Assembly (NCBI RefSeq): GCF_964237555.1
Contig: NC_091453.1
Span: 119,669,352-119,733,351 of the forward strand
Direction of reading: 5' to 3'
Source of the DNA: Oryctolagus cuniculus
Lineage: Eukaryota > Chordata > Mammalia > Lagomorpha > Leporidae
Length of the DNA stretch: 64,000 bases
The notes under the pieces are model-generated. The model did not search any database, was not told the origin of the DNA, and saw only the letters and a program-made list of their open reading frames with translations. Shown in pieces: positions 55,140 to 64,000 of this stretch; position 1 is the first letter of the stretch, and each line of letters starts with the position of its first letter. The position numbers and the translations under genes were made by a program.

Positions 55140-55730
55140 AAAGAGATCTACCATACGACCCAGCAATCCCACTCTTGGGGATTTACCCAGGGGAAATGAA
55201 ATCAGCATTGTACACCCTTGTTCACTGCAGTTTAATTCATAATAGCCAAGATATGGAATCAACTCAGATGTCCATCAACTGAAGACTGGAAAAATAAATT
55301 ACAACATATATACACTATGGAATACGACTCAGTGTTAAAAAATTAAAATCCTGTCATTTGCAACAGAATGGATGCAACTGGAAACCATTATACTTAGTGA
55401 AATAAGCCAGTCCCCAAAACACAAATACCTTTGTTTCCCTGATCTGTGGTAACTAACAGAGTACCTAAAATATCATGTATTGGCATGAAATTGACATTTT
55501 GAGATCTGATTATTGTTTACATCCTTTATCTCTACTGTTAAGGAACAGTTTTTCTTTCTTTATACTATTTGTTGAAGTCTTTATTTAGTGTAGAATTAAT
55601 CTTATGAGTATAAAGCAAACAGAAAATAGATCTTTGTAAAAATTAATAGCTGGAATAGGAGAGAGAGGAGGAAGAAGGGTGGGAGCATGGGTGGGACTGA
55701 GGGCAGGGTGGGAAGAATCACTATGTTTCT
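55140..55730 (+). mobile_element. Older 5'-truncated L1, left part
   Basis: ORF2 C-terminal text (gacccagcaatcccactcttggggatttaccc, aatagccaagatatggaatcaac, gtgaaataagccagtcccc) followed by a 3' UTR with a G/A-rich tract. Degraded by stops. A younger L1 at 55731-57080 interrupts it. The last 91 bases before that insertion (55640-55730) are repeated exactly after it (57081-57171). Confidence 0.88.
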
Positions 55731-57080
55731 TTTTTTTTTTTTAACTTTTATTTAATGAATATACGTTTCCAAAGTACGAATAATGGATTACTATGGCTTC
55801 CCCCCCATACCGTCCCTCCCACCCACAACCCTCCCCTTTCCCACTCCCTCTCCCCTTCCATTCACATCAAGATTCATTTTCGATTATCTTAATATACAGA
55901 AGATCAGCTTAGTATACATTAAGTAAGGATTTCAACAGTTTGCTCCCACACAGAAACATAAAGTGAAAAATAATAGATGATTTTTTTTTAATGATGATGA
56001 AATCAGATCAGACCTATTGTCATGTTTAATCCCAGTGAGAGTCAAGTTGGGAGTTGATAGTTTCTTTTCTTTTCTTTTTTTTTTTTTTTTACAGAGGATC
56101 AGTTTAGTATGCATTAAGTAAAGATTTCAACAGTTTGCACCCCCATAGAAACACAAAGTGAAATATATTATTTGAGTACTCGTTATAGCATTAAATCTCA
56201 ATGCACAGCACATTAAGGACAGAGATCCTACATGAGGAGTAAGTGCACAGTGACTCCTGTTGTTGACTTTACCAATTGACACTCCTGTATATGGCATCAG
56301 TAATCTCCCTATGCTCCAGTCATGAGTTTCCAAGGCTATGGAAGCCCCTTGAGTTCTCCGATTCTTATCTTGTTTAGACAAGGTCATAGTCAAAGTGGAG
56401 GTTCTCTCCTCCCTTCAGAGAAAGGTACCTCCTTCTTTGAAGACCTGTTCTTTCCACTGAGATCTCACTCACAGAGATCTTTTGCCAGAGTGTCTTGGCT
56501 TTCCATGCCTGAAATACTCTCATGAGCTTTTCAGCCAGCTCCGAATGCCTTTAGGGCTGATTCTGAGGCCAGAGTGCTATTTAGGGCATCTGCCATTCTA
56601 TGAGTCTGCTGAGTATCTCACTTCCCATGTTGGATCACTCTCCCCTTTATTTATTCTATCGGTTAGTGTTAGCAGGTACTAGACTTGCTTATGTGCTCCC
56701 TTTGACTCTTAGTCCTTTCATTATGATCAATTGCGAACTGAAATTGATCACTTGGAATAGTGAGATGGCATTGGTACATGCCACCTTGATGGGATTAAAT
56801 TGGAGTCCCCTGGTATGTTTCTAACTCTACCATTTGGGGCAAGTCAGCTTGAGCATGTCCCAAATTATATATCCCTTCCCTCTCTTATTCCTACTCTTAT
56901 GTTTAACAGGGATCACATTTCAGTTAAATTTCAACACTTAAGAATAACTGTGTATTAATTACAGAATTAAATCAGTCATATTAAGTAGAACAGACAAAAA
57001 AAACTACTAAGAGGGATAATGTATTAAGTTGTTCATTAACAGTCAGGGCTATGCTGATCAAGTCACCGTTTCCCATAGTT
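55731..57080 (-). mobile_element. Young L1 3' end flanked by a 91-bp direct repeat
   Basis: 1.35 kb of L1 3' UTR, reversed, from the T run at 55731 to ...accgtttcccatag at 57078. It belongs to the ctatgggaaacggtgac subfamily but without the A-to-G block. The flanking 91-bp repeat (55640-55730 = 57081-57171) is identical over its whole length and takes the place of a normal 7-20 bp TSD. Confidence 0.93.
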
Positions 57081-57228
57081 AAATTAATAGCTGGAATAGG
57101 AGAGAGAGGAGGAAGAAGGGTGGGAGCATGGGTGGGACTGAGGGCAGGGTGGGAAGAATCACTATGTTTCTAAGTCTGTATATATGAAATGTGTAGAATT
57201 TGTATACCTTAAATAAAATTTAAAGAAA
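57081..57228 (+). mobile_element. Older 5'-truncated L1, right part and poly(A) end
   Basis: Second copy of the 91-bp duplicated target followed by ...agaatttgtataccttaaataaaatttaaag, the terminal bases of the older L1. Confidence 0.85.
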
Positions 57229-57238
57229 ATTCTAAAAG

Positions 57239-57331
57239 GAGCTGGATTGGAACAGAAGTGTTGGTCCTCGAACCAGCACTTGGTTATGAGATGTAGGCAT
57301 CTAAATGGCAGTTTAACCAGCTGCACCAGAG
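57239..57331 (-). mobile_element. CSINE head-side fragment, reverse strand
   Basis: gagctggattggaacagaagtgttggtcctcgaaccagcac...agtttaaccagctgcaccagagct is the reversed first half of a CSINE. It stops short of the true head where L1 sequence begins at about 57333. Confidence 0.7.
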
Positions 57332-57332
57332 C

Positions 57333-58489
57333 TACAGAGAGGGAAGAGATGTATAATTTGGGGCATGCTCAAGCTGACTTGCCCCAAATGGTAGAGTTAG
57401 AAACATACCAGGGGATTCCAATTCAATCCCATCAAGGTGGCATGTGCCAATGCCATCTCACTATTCCAAGTGATCAATTTCAGTTCACAATTGATCATAA
57501 TGAAAGGACTAAGAGTCAAAGGGAGCACATAAACATGTCTAGTACCTGCTAACACTAACCGATAGAATAAATAAAGGGGAGAGTGATCCAACATGGGAAG
57601 TGAGATACTCAACAGACTCATAGAATGGCAGATGTCCTAAATAGCACTCTGGCCTCAGAATCAGCCCTAAAGGCATTCGGATCTGGCTGAAAAGCCCATG
57701 AGAGTATTTCAGGCATGGAAAGCCAAGACACTCTGGTAAAAGATCTCTGCGAGTGAGATCCCAGTGGAAAGAACAGGTCTTCAAAGAAGGAGGTACCTTT
57801 CTCTGAAGGGAGGAGAGAACCTCCACTTTGACTATGACCTTGTCTAAACAAGATAAGAATCGGAGAACTCAGAGGGCTTCCATAGCCTTGGAAACTCATG
57901 ACTGGAGCATAGGGAGATTACTGATGCCATAGACAGGAGTGTCAATTGGTAAAGTCAACAACAGGAGTCACTGTGCACTTACTCCTCATGTAGGATCTCT
58001 GTCCTTAATGTGCTGTACACTGAGGCTTAATGCTATAACGAGTATTCAAACAATATATTTCACTTTGTGTTTCTATGGGGGTGCAAACTGTTGAAATCTT
58101 TACTTAATGCATACTAAACTGATCCTCTGTAAAAAAAAAAAAAGAAGAAGAAGAAATTATCAACTCCCAACTTGACTCTCACTGGGATTAAACATGACAA
58201 TAGGTCTGCTCTGATTTCATCATCATTTAAAAAAATCATCTATTATTTTTCACTTTATGTTTCTGTGTGGGAGCAAACTGTTGAAATCCTTACTTAATGT
58301 ATACTAAGCTGATCTTCTGTATATTAAGATAATCGAAAATGAATCGATGTGTATGGAAGGGGAGAGGGAGTGGGAAAGGGGAGGGTTGTGGGTGGGAGGG
58401 ACGGTATGGGGGGGAAGCCATTGTAATCCATAAGTCGTACTTTGGAAATTTATATTCATTAAATAAAAGTTAAAAAAATAAAATAAAAT
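57333..58489 (+). mobile_element. Young 5'-truncated L1 3' end
   Basis: 1.15 kb of L1 3' UTR (agagagggaagagatg... to attaaataaaagttaaaa plus an A-rich tail), close to the L1-A/L1-B sequence. It faces 55731-57080 in the opposite orientation, forming an inverted repeat. No clear TSD; tattctaaac after its tail resembles aattctaaaa at 57229-57238, which would place the CSINE fragment inside the same insertion. Confidence 0.92.
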
Positions 58490-58491
58490 AA

Positions 58492-58612
58492 ATATTCTAA
58501 ACTTGTTTGAGGTGATGGAAATGCTAACTTCCTTGATTTTATCACCATACATTGTATACATAATTAAAAATATACTGTATAACTACAATGTACAATTAAA
58601 AATAAACCTTAA
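58492..58612 (+). repeat. Ancient L1 3' terminal fragment
   Basis: ttgaggtgatggaaatgctaacttccttgattttatcaccatacattgtatac...caattaaaaataaacc resembles the terminal 3' UTR of old mammalian L1 (L1M-type). Confidence 0.55.
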
Positions 58613-58905
58613 AATTATCACTTCCAAACGTTATAATATATTTATAACTCAGATTGGGTAAGCAATTTGCTTGAAAGACACAAGTTTACAAACAAATAAT
58701 TGAGAAATACAGAGTAGCCAAATACATATTAAATATATCAAATTTGTGATGGATTTCATTGCCACAAAGAAAACTCTTGGCTGAGATGACCTTATTGATT
58801 ATTTCTATCCAACTTTAAAGTAGAAATCGTGAACATCATATGTAACTTATTTTAGAAATTAAAGGAAGGGACGATTTTTCCAACTGCATTTTATAAGTGT
58901 AGTGT
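58613..58905. other. Unique AT-rich sequence
   Basis: Nothing recognised. Confidence 0.4.
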
Positions 58906-59383
58906 TACTCAATGTGGTATGAAGATTAATGATCTCCCTCCACCCTCAAAAGATAAACACACTTCAAACTCCAGAACTTCTGAATATGTTGTCTTATATG
59001 TCAAAAGGTACATTTCTGAAGTGATAACCTTGAGGATCTTGAGACAGGATTATTATCCTGGATTTTGGGCCTAATATAATCATAAGGATCCTTATAAGGG
59101 AAAGAAAGAAGCAAGTGACTTAGAGAAGGAAATATGTTAACACAAGTGGTAGTTGCAGTGATACAACTGCTGGAAGAAGCATACAGGCCAAGCCAAGCAG
59201 ACAACTTTTGCAAGTTGGGAAAGGTAGGAAATGAATTCTCCTATACAGCCTTCAGAGGAATGCAGAACTCACTGCTCCTTTATATTAATCTGATATAGCA
59301 CATTTTGATGTCTAACTTCTTCCTAAACTATAAGAAAATTTTGTTGTGCTATGTTACAGCAGCAACAGGAAACTGATACACCC
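58906..59383 (+). repeat. MaLR (MLT1-type) LTR
   Basis: Order of MLT1 landmarks: ccagaacttctgaatatgttgtcttatatg, ccttgaggatcttgagacaggattattatcctgg, gggcctaatataatcataaggatccttataaggg, ggaaatatgttaac, and at the end gctatgttacagcagcaacaggaaactgatacac. Diverged solo LTR of an old non-coding retroelement. Confidence 0.78.
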
Positions 59384-59419
59384 TGCTACACAATCAACAA
59401 CAACAACAACAAAAAAAAA

Positions 59420-60157
59420 CTAGAAAGAAACCACAAAATAATTTCCCTTATGAAAGTAGACACAAAAATCATCTGGAAATCTTCAAATTGAATTCAAAAT
59501 CATACAATAATCCATCATGTGAAAATGTGGTTTCTCTCAGTAATGCAAGACTCACCATTTGAAAAACTATGTAGTTCGCCATATTAACAAACTAGAAAGA
59601 AAAAGAAATCATGATAATATAAACAGTTTCAGAAAAATATTATAGCATTATTTATCATGTATACATGAAAATTTCTCAATAAACTGGGAAAGGAATGAAA
59701 TTTCCTCACCCATATAAATTGTATTTATGAAAAAAGTACAGCTAACACAATAATAATGATTTAACACTGGCTACTTTCTAGCTAAACACAAGATATGACA
59801 TAAATGAATTTTGAAAGGAATAGCCAAAACTGTACTTATTCACAAAGTACATTATTATGTACATATATCATCCTACTTACTATACAAAAAGCTAATAGAA
59901 TTACTAAATGAACTACCACATGGTAGGATAAAAAGTCAAAATGTACAAAATTCTGTGAGGATCTGTTTAACTAAAGTGTGTGTAAAACCTCTACACTTAA
60001 AATTGTAAACACTGTTGAAATAAGCTAGGAGTGTCAAATAAATGGACAGCTTTATTATGTTCATGAATTTCAACACTCAATATCGCTAATATATATTTTT
60101 CCAAAATTAGTGAATAAAATCCCCATTAAGATCTCAGAAGACTATTTTCTTTTAGAA
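59420..60157 (+). mobile_element. Ancient L1 (L1M-type) reverse transcriptase region, part 1
   Basis: Heavily decayed ORF2 text (caccatttgaaaaactatgtag...ccatattaacaaactagaaagaaa, aatttcctcacc, agtacagctaacac). It continues at 62343-62779 and 63480-63960 once the intervening SINE, L1, SINE and LTR are removed. Confidence 0.7.
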
Positions 60158-60170
60158 ATTGAAAAAATTG

Positions 60171-60520
60171 GGGGCTGGCGCTAAGGCATAGTGGGTTAAG
60201 CCGCTGTCTGTAGTGTTGGCATGCCACGTGGGTGCTGGTTCAAGTCCTGGCTGCACCTCTTCCAATCCAGCTCCCTGCTAATGTGCTCAGGAAAGCAGTG
60301 GAACATTGCCCAAGTCTTTGTGCCCCTCCACTCACAAGGAAGACCTGAAAGAAGCTCCTGGATCCTGGCTTTAGATTGGCCCAGCTCCAGCAATCGCAGC
60401 CTATTGGGGAGTGAACCACCAGAGGAAAGCTTGATCTCTCTCTCACTCTACCTCTCTTTGTCTCTTTCCCTCTTTTCCTGCTGCTGCCTCTCCCTGTCTG
60501 TAACTCTGCCGTTCATGTAA
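60171..60520 (+). mobile_element. CSINE whose tail was hit by an L1
   Basis: ggggctggcgctaaggcatagtgggttaag head with an A-box-like tagtgggttaag, B box ggttcaagtcc, CT-rich end and aactctgccgttcatgtaa. The rest of its A-rich tail lies after the L1, at about 61936-61973. The TSD is the pair attgaaaaaattg (60158-60170) and actgaaaatattg (61974-61986). Confidence 0.9.
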
Positions 60521-61935
60521 GGGACAAATACCATATGTTCTCCCTGATCAGTGACGACTGACTGAACACCAAGAGGGAAACCTGTTGGAGTGAGGTGGAC
60601 ACTATGGGAAACGGTGGCTTGATCAGCATAGCCCTGACTGTTAATGAACAACTTAATACATTATCCCTCTTAGTAGTTTTTTTATCTGTTCTACTTAATA
60701 TGACTGGTTTAGTTCTGTAATTGATGCACAGTTATTCTTAAGTGTTGAAAATTAACTGAAATGTGATCCCTGTTGAACATGGGAGTGGGAATGGGAGAGG
60801 GAAGAGATGTATAATTTGGGACATGCTCAGGCCGACTTGCCCCAAGTGGTGGAGTTGGAAGCATACCAGGGGATTCCAATTCAATCCCATCGAGGTGGCA
60901 TGTACCAATGCCATCTCACTGTTCCAGGTGATCAGTTTCAGTTCACAGTTGGTCATGGTGGAGGGACTGGGAGTCAAAGGGAGCACATAGACAAGTCTAG
61001 TACCTGCTAACGCTAACCGATGGAGTAAATAAAGGGGAGAGTGATCCAACATGGGAAGTGAGATACTCAGCAGACTCATAGAATGGCAGATGTCCTAAAT
61101 AGCACTCTGGCCTCAGAATCAGCCCTAAAGGCATTCGGAGCTGGCTGAAAAGCTCATGAGAGTATTTCAGGTATGGAAAGCCAAGACACTCTGGCAAAAG
61201 ATCTCTGCGAGTGAGATCCCAGTGGAAAGAACAGGTCATCAAAGAAGGAGGTACCTTTCTCTGAAGGGAGGAGAGAACCTCCACTTTGACTATGACCTTG
61301 TCTAAACAAGATAAGAATCGGAGAACTCAGAGGGCTTCCATAGCCTTGGAAACTCATGACTGGAGCATAGGGAGATTACTGATGCCATAGACAGGAGTGT
61401 CAATTGGTAAAGTCAACAACAGGAGTCACTGTGTACTTACTCCTCATGTAGGATCTCTATCCTTAATGTGCTGTACATTGAGACTTAATGCTATAACGAG
61501 TATTCAAACAATATATTTCATTTTGTGTTTCTATGGGGGTGCAAACTGTTGAAATCCTTACTTAATGCATACTAAACTGATCCTCTGTAAAAAAAAAAAA
61601 AAAGAAATTATCAATTCCCAACTTGACTCTCACTGGGATTAAACATGACAATAGGTCTGCTCTGATTTCATCATCATTTAAAAAAATCATCTATTATTTT
61701 TCACTTTATGTTTCTGTGTGGGAGCAAACTGTTGAAATCCTTACTTAAGGTATACTAAGCTGATCTTCTGTATATTAAGATAATCGAAAATGAATCTTGA
61801 TGTGAATGGAAGGGGAGAGGGAGTGGGAAAGGGGAGGGTTGTGGGTGGGAAGGATGGTATGGGGGGGAAGCCATTGTAATCCATAAGTCGTACTTTGGAA
61901 ATTTATATTCATTAAATAAAAGTTTAAAAAAAAAT
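60521..61935 (+). mobile_element. Young 5'-truncated L1 carrying the A-to-G block, inside a CSINE tail
   Basis: 1.4 kb: the last codons of ORF2 (gggacaaataccatatgttctcc), the whole 3' UTR, the G-rich tract (about 61808-61868), attaaataaaag and poly(A). About thirty A-to-G changes relative to related copies cluster between 60554 and 61027, identical in pattern to those in 50772-52872. Downstream of 61030 the sequence returns to normal. Confidence 0.94.
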
Positions 61936-62005
61936 AAAATAAAATATAAATAAATAAAACAATTAAAAAATAAACTGAAAATATTGTATAAAAAGTATAT
62001 GAGGG

Positions 62006-62330
62006 GCTGGCACCATGGCAAAGTGGGTTAATCCTCCACCTGAGACACTGGCATCTCATATGGGCGCCGATTCTAGTCCTGGCTACTCCACATCCAGTCC
62101 AGCTCTCTGCTGTGGCCTGGGAAAGCAGTAGAAGATGGCCCAAGTCCTTGGGCTCCTGCACCCATGTGGGAGACCAGGAAGAAGCACCTGGCTGCTGGCT
62201 TCGGATTGGCGCAGCTCTGGCCATTGCGGCCATTTGGGGAGTGAACCAACGGAAGGAAGACCTCTGTCTCTATCTCTCCCTCTCACTGTCTGTAACTCTA
62301 ACTCTCGAATAAAAATAAATAAAATCTTTT
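62006..62330 (+). mobile_element. CSINE
   Basis: gggctggcaccatggcaaagtggg head, gattctagtcctgg B box, CT-rich end and cgaataaaaataaataaaatc tail. TSD aaaaagtatat (61993-62003 region and 62332-62342). Confidence 0.93.
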
Positions 62331-62342
62331 AAAAAAGTATAT

Positions 62343-62779
62343 TAAAATGAAAATAATCCACACTAACCAAACCATTCTGAAAAAAAAAAATAAGGATTTG
62401 TAGGGCATGATTTTCAGACTTCATATAAAGTTAAACCAATCAAGACCATCTGATCTGGGCATAAGGATAGACAAATTAGTGGAAGAGAGTAGAGGGTGCA
62501 AAAATAGGGTTTGAAGAAAATACAGATGCTTGTGACATTGCAAAGGGCAAGTATTTCTAGAAAATTTTAAACCATAAAAGGAAAGAAAAAATATGTTTAA
62601 CTGGATTTTATCAAAACATAAAGCTTCTGCTCTCAAAAGATACCATTAAGAAAATGAAGTGGTATACTAGGAGAAAATATTCACAATATATCCATTTGAA
62701 AAATTTCTTGTCATTTCACAAAGGAAGACATTCAAATAGACATCTCCACATGAAAAAATGCAGAATCATTAATCAGGAA
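62343..62779 (+). mobile_element. Ancient L1 (L1M-type), part 2
   Basis: Decayed ORF2 C-terminal half: aaaacataaagcttctgctctcaaaagataccattaagaaaatgaag, gagaaaatattcacaa, gacattcaaatagac and atgaaaaaatgcagaatcattaatcagg. The reading continues after the LTR at 63480 (atgcaaattataatc). Confidence 0.75.
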
Positions 62780-63474
62780 TGTTACTGGTCATGGAAGGGA
62801 GGGCAGTCGCTGGAGTGAGTCTTGTGGGTTCTTTTCCTTGGCCTAGTATAAAAATCAAAAACCGGGAAACAGTTTGCAAAGAGACAGAAATTTTTATTTC
62901 ATTGGCAAGTAACAGAGTAAGCTTCTGATCCTAGAGGAGACCAGACAGAGTGCCTGAGCAGGACACTGGCTTTGAGGAAGTGTCCCGGGTTTTTAGGGCT
63001 TTACTACTTGCTCATTGGGTCATCCTATTGAGGGTGCCCACTGGACAGAGGGTTTCACATATGTATGTTGATTGGCTTGGGGTTCAAGGAGATAGTGGGA
63101 GTCTCGTGGAGACTGTCTCCTTAGGGGCTCAGCTCCCCTCTGCTAGCTCTGGGTGGAAGATTGCAACTAACTTGAAGGCATGGTTTAAAACCACAAGGTC
63201 ACACAAGGTAGCCAGGGTCTCTTGGAGCCAGTCCAACTCTCCCCAGGGGCTCAGCCCCTTCCCCTGCCAGTTCTGAGTTGAAAGCTTGCACCCACCCTGA
63301 AGGTGTGATTTAAAGCTACAAGGTCACACATGCAGCACACGACGCTATTAGTAGGGGAGATGCCAGTTGGCCTGGAGACAGGCTTTCCAGCCACAGCTGG
63401 CAGCCTGCTTGTCAGGGACATTCTAACTATGCCTGAAGGGGCCCAGAGACTCCCAGGCCCACTGGCCAGCCTCA
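62780..63474 (-). mobile_element. Solo LTR with duplicated U3 block, reverse strand
   Basis: 695 bp with TG...CA ends and a perfect 5-bp TSD aggaa (62775-62779, 63475-63479) inside the ancient L1. Read on the reverse strand, a U3 containing two imperfect copies of a block of about 130 bases (about 63095-63210 and 63225-63335, sharing aaggtcacaca and aggggctcag) precedes CCAAT boxes (near 63015-63025 and 63068-63076), a TATA-like ctaaaaa, and AATAAA near 62889-62894. No viral genes adjoin. Probably a class I-type ERV; the family is unknown. Confidence 0.88.
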
Positions 63475-63479
63475 AGGAA

Positions 63480-63960
63480 CATGCAAATTATAATCATATA
63501 ATTCCATTTCACACTTAACTAGGATCACTAAAAATCCAACTAGAATCAACCAAAATGGCTACCAAATGTTTACCATGTCATCATGGTATTTTCACACAAG
63601 ATACAAGTTCTCAGCAATCAAAAGGAACAAACTACTGTTACATTCAACATATGGATGGAAATGGAATGTTAAATGGGAGAAGTTGGATAGAAACAGAGCA
63701 CACTTTGTCCTACTATTTGTGAGATTCTAGAAGAGTTAGAGCTAATCTATTGAGAACAGGTAGATGAGTGACTGCCTCTGGCGGAAAGTAGGAAGGAGTC
63801 ATTGCAAAGCAGCAGAAGAAAACTTTTTCAATACTGTCATCCTCATGGTGATTACATGAGTATACATGAATACATTTGTCAAATGCACAAGGTGTACAAA
63901 TTGTACACTTAAATATTTGCATCATATTGTATATAAAGTATAGCTCGATAGAATTAGTTT
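63480..63960 (+). mobile_element. Ancient L1 (L1M-type), part 3 with 3' UTR end
   Basis: Resumes with catgcaaattataatcatataattcc, passes through a decayed 3' UTR (gtagatgagtgactgcctctgg) and ends with the terminal text ggtgtacaaattgtacacttaaatatttgcatc...tatataaagtatagctcgataga typical of old mammalian L1. Confidence 0.7.
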
Positions 63961-64000
63961 TTTAAATATACATATATTTAAATTGTGTGTTGGCATGTGT

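Noticed and set aside
60171..60300. tRNA gene suggested by A- and B-box-like motifs
   Set aside because: The motifs belong to the tRNA-derived head of a CSINE; there is no cloverleaf with anticodon stem and acceptor pairing.
60738..61079. 113-codon open frame recurring in many L1 3' UTRs (15209, 43335, 51628, 60738) as a third L1 gene
   Set aside because: It lies antisense in the 3' UTR and is shared simply because the copies are closely related. I see no constraint; the A-to-G block changes its codons freely.
62950..63276. 108-codon frame at 62950-63276 as a host gene
   Set aside because: Lies within the 695-bp solo LTR and has no recognisable domain.

Overview
This is a gene-poor, AT-rich stretch of mammalian nuclear DNA. 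I find no convincing host protein-coding exon, tRNA or other RNA gene. At least a dozen copies of a tRNA-derived SINE occur here. They have the lagomorph CSINE (C-repeat) layout: a ggggccggcgc head, a B-box-like ggttcaagtcc, a CT-rich 3' part and a (TAAA)n tail. Together with the L1 type, this points to a rabbit-like lagomorph (Oryctolagus most likely; hare cannot be excluded). All long open frames belong to LINE-1 (L1) retrotransposons.

Layout. 1-9223: old unique sequence carrying CSINEs, a 3.3 kb ancient 5'-truncated L1 (3362-6656) cut by three SINEs, an MIR, a MaLR-type LTR and the start of a decayed ERV-L pol fragment. 9224-16414: L1-A, a 7.2 kb full-length young L1 with a perfect 14-bp target-site duplication (TSD), inserted into the ERV-L fragment, which resumes at 16429. 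17194-28560: mostly unremarkable AT-rich DNA with a Tigger-like and two hAT-like fossils, a 480-bp solo LTR (23254-23733) and an L1 3' end. 28561-44318: an L1 cluster made of a 5 kb reverse-strand L1, a 5' half of another reverse-strand L1 with a different 5' UTR, a stray 3' UTR piece, and L1-B, a second young full-length-type L1. L1-B is broken by a solo LTR, a frameshift and a nonsense codon, and it lacks its 3' terminus. 44319-64000: older repeats overlain by young 5'-truncated L1 3' ends in both orientations, CSINEs, MaLR and MIR fossils, an ancient L1 interrupted four times, and a 695-bp solo LTR with a duplicated U3 block.

How it works together: the only plausible actor is L1. L1-A has an open ORF2 (1274 aa, endonuclease and reverse transcriptase residues present), but its ORF1 start region is frameshifted. 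L1-B has a complete ORF1 but a dead ORF2. CSINEs are non-autonomous and are expected to borrow L1 machinery.

Most interesting: two L1 copies on opposite strands share a dense block of about thirty A-to-G changes (an ADAR-like signature); a 91-bp perfect direct repeat flanks one L1 insert; two L1 3' ends form a 1.1 kb inverted repeat; and an endonuclease-domain segment has been copied into another part of the same L1. I did not find a new defence, metabolic or signalling system.
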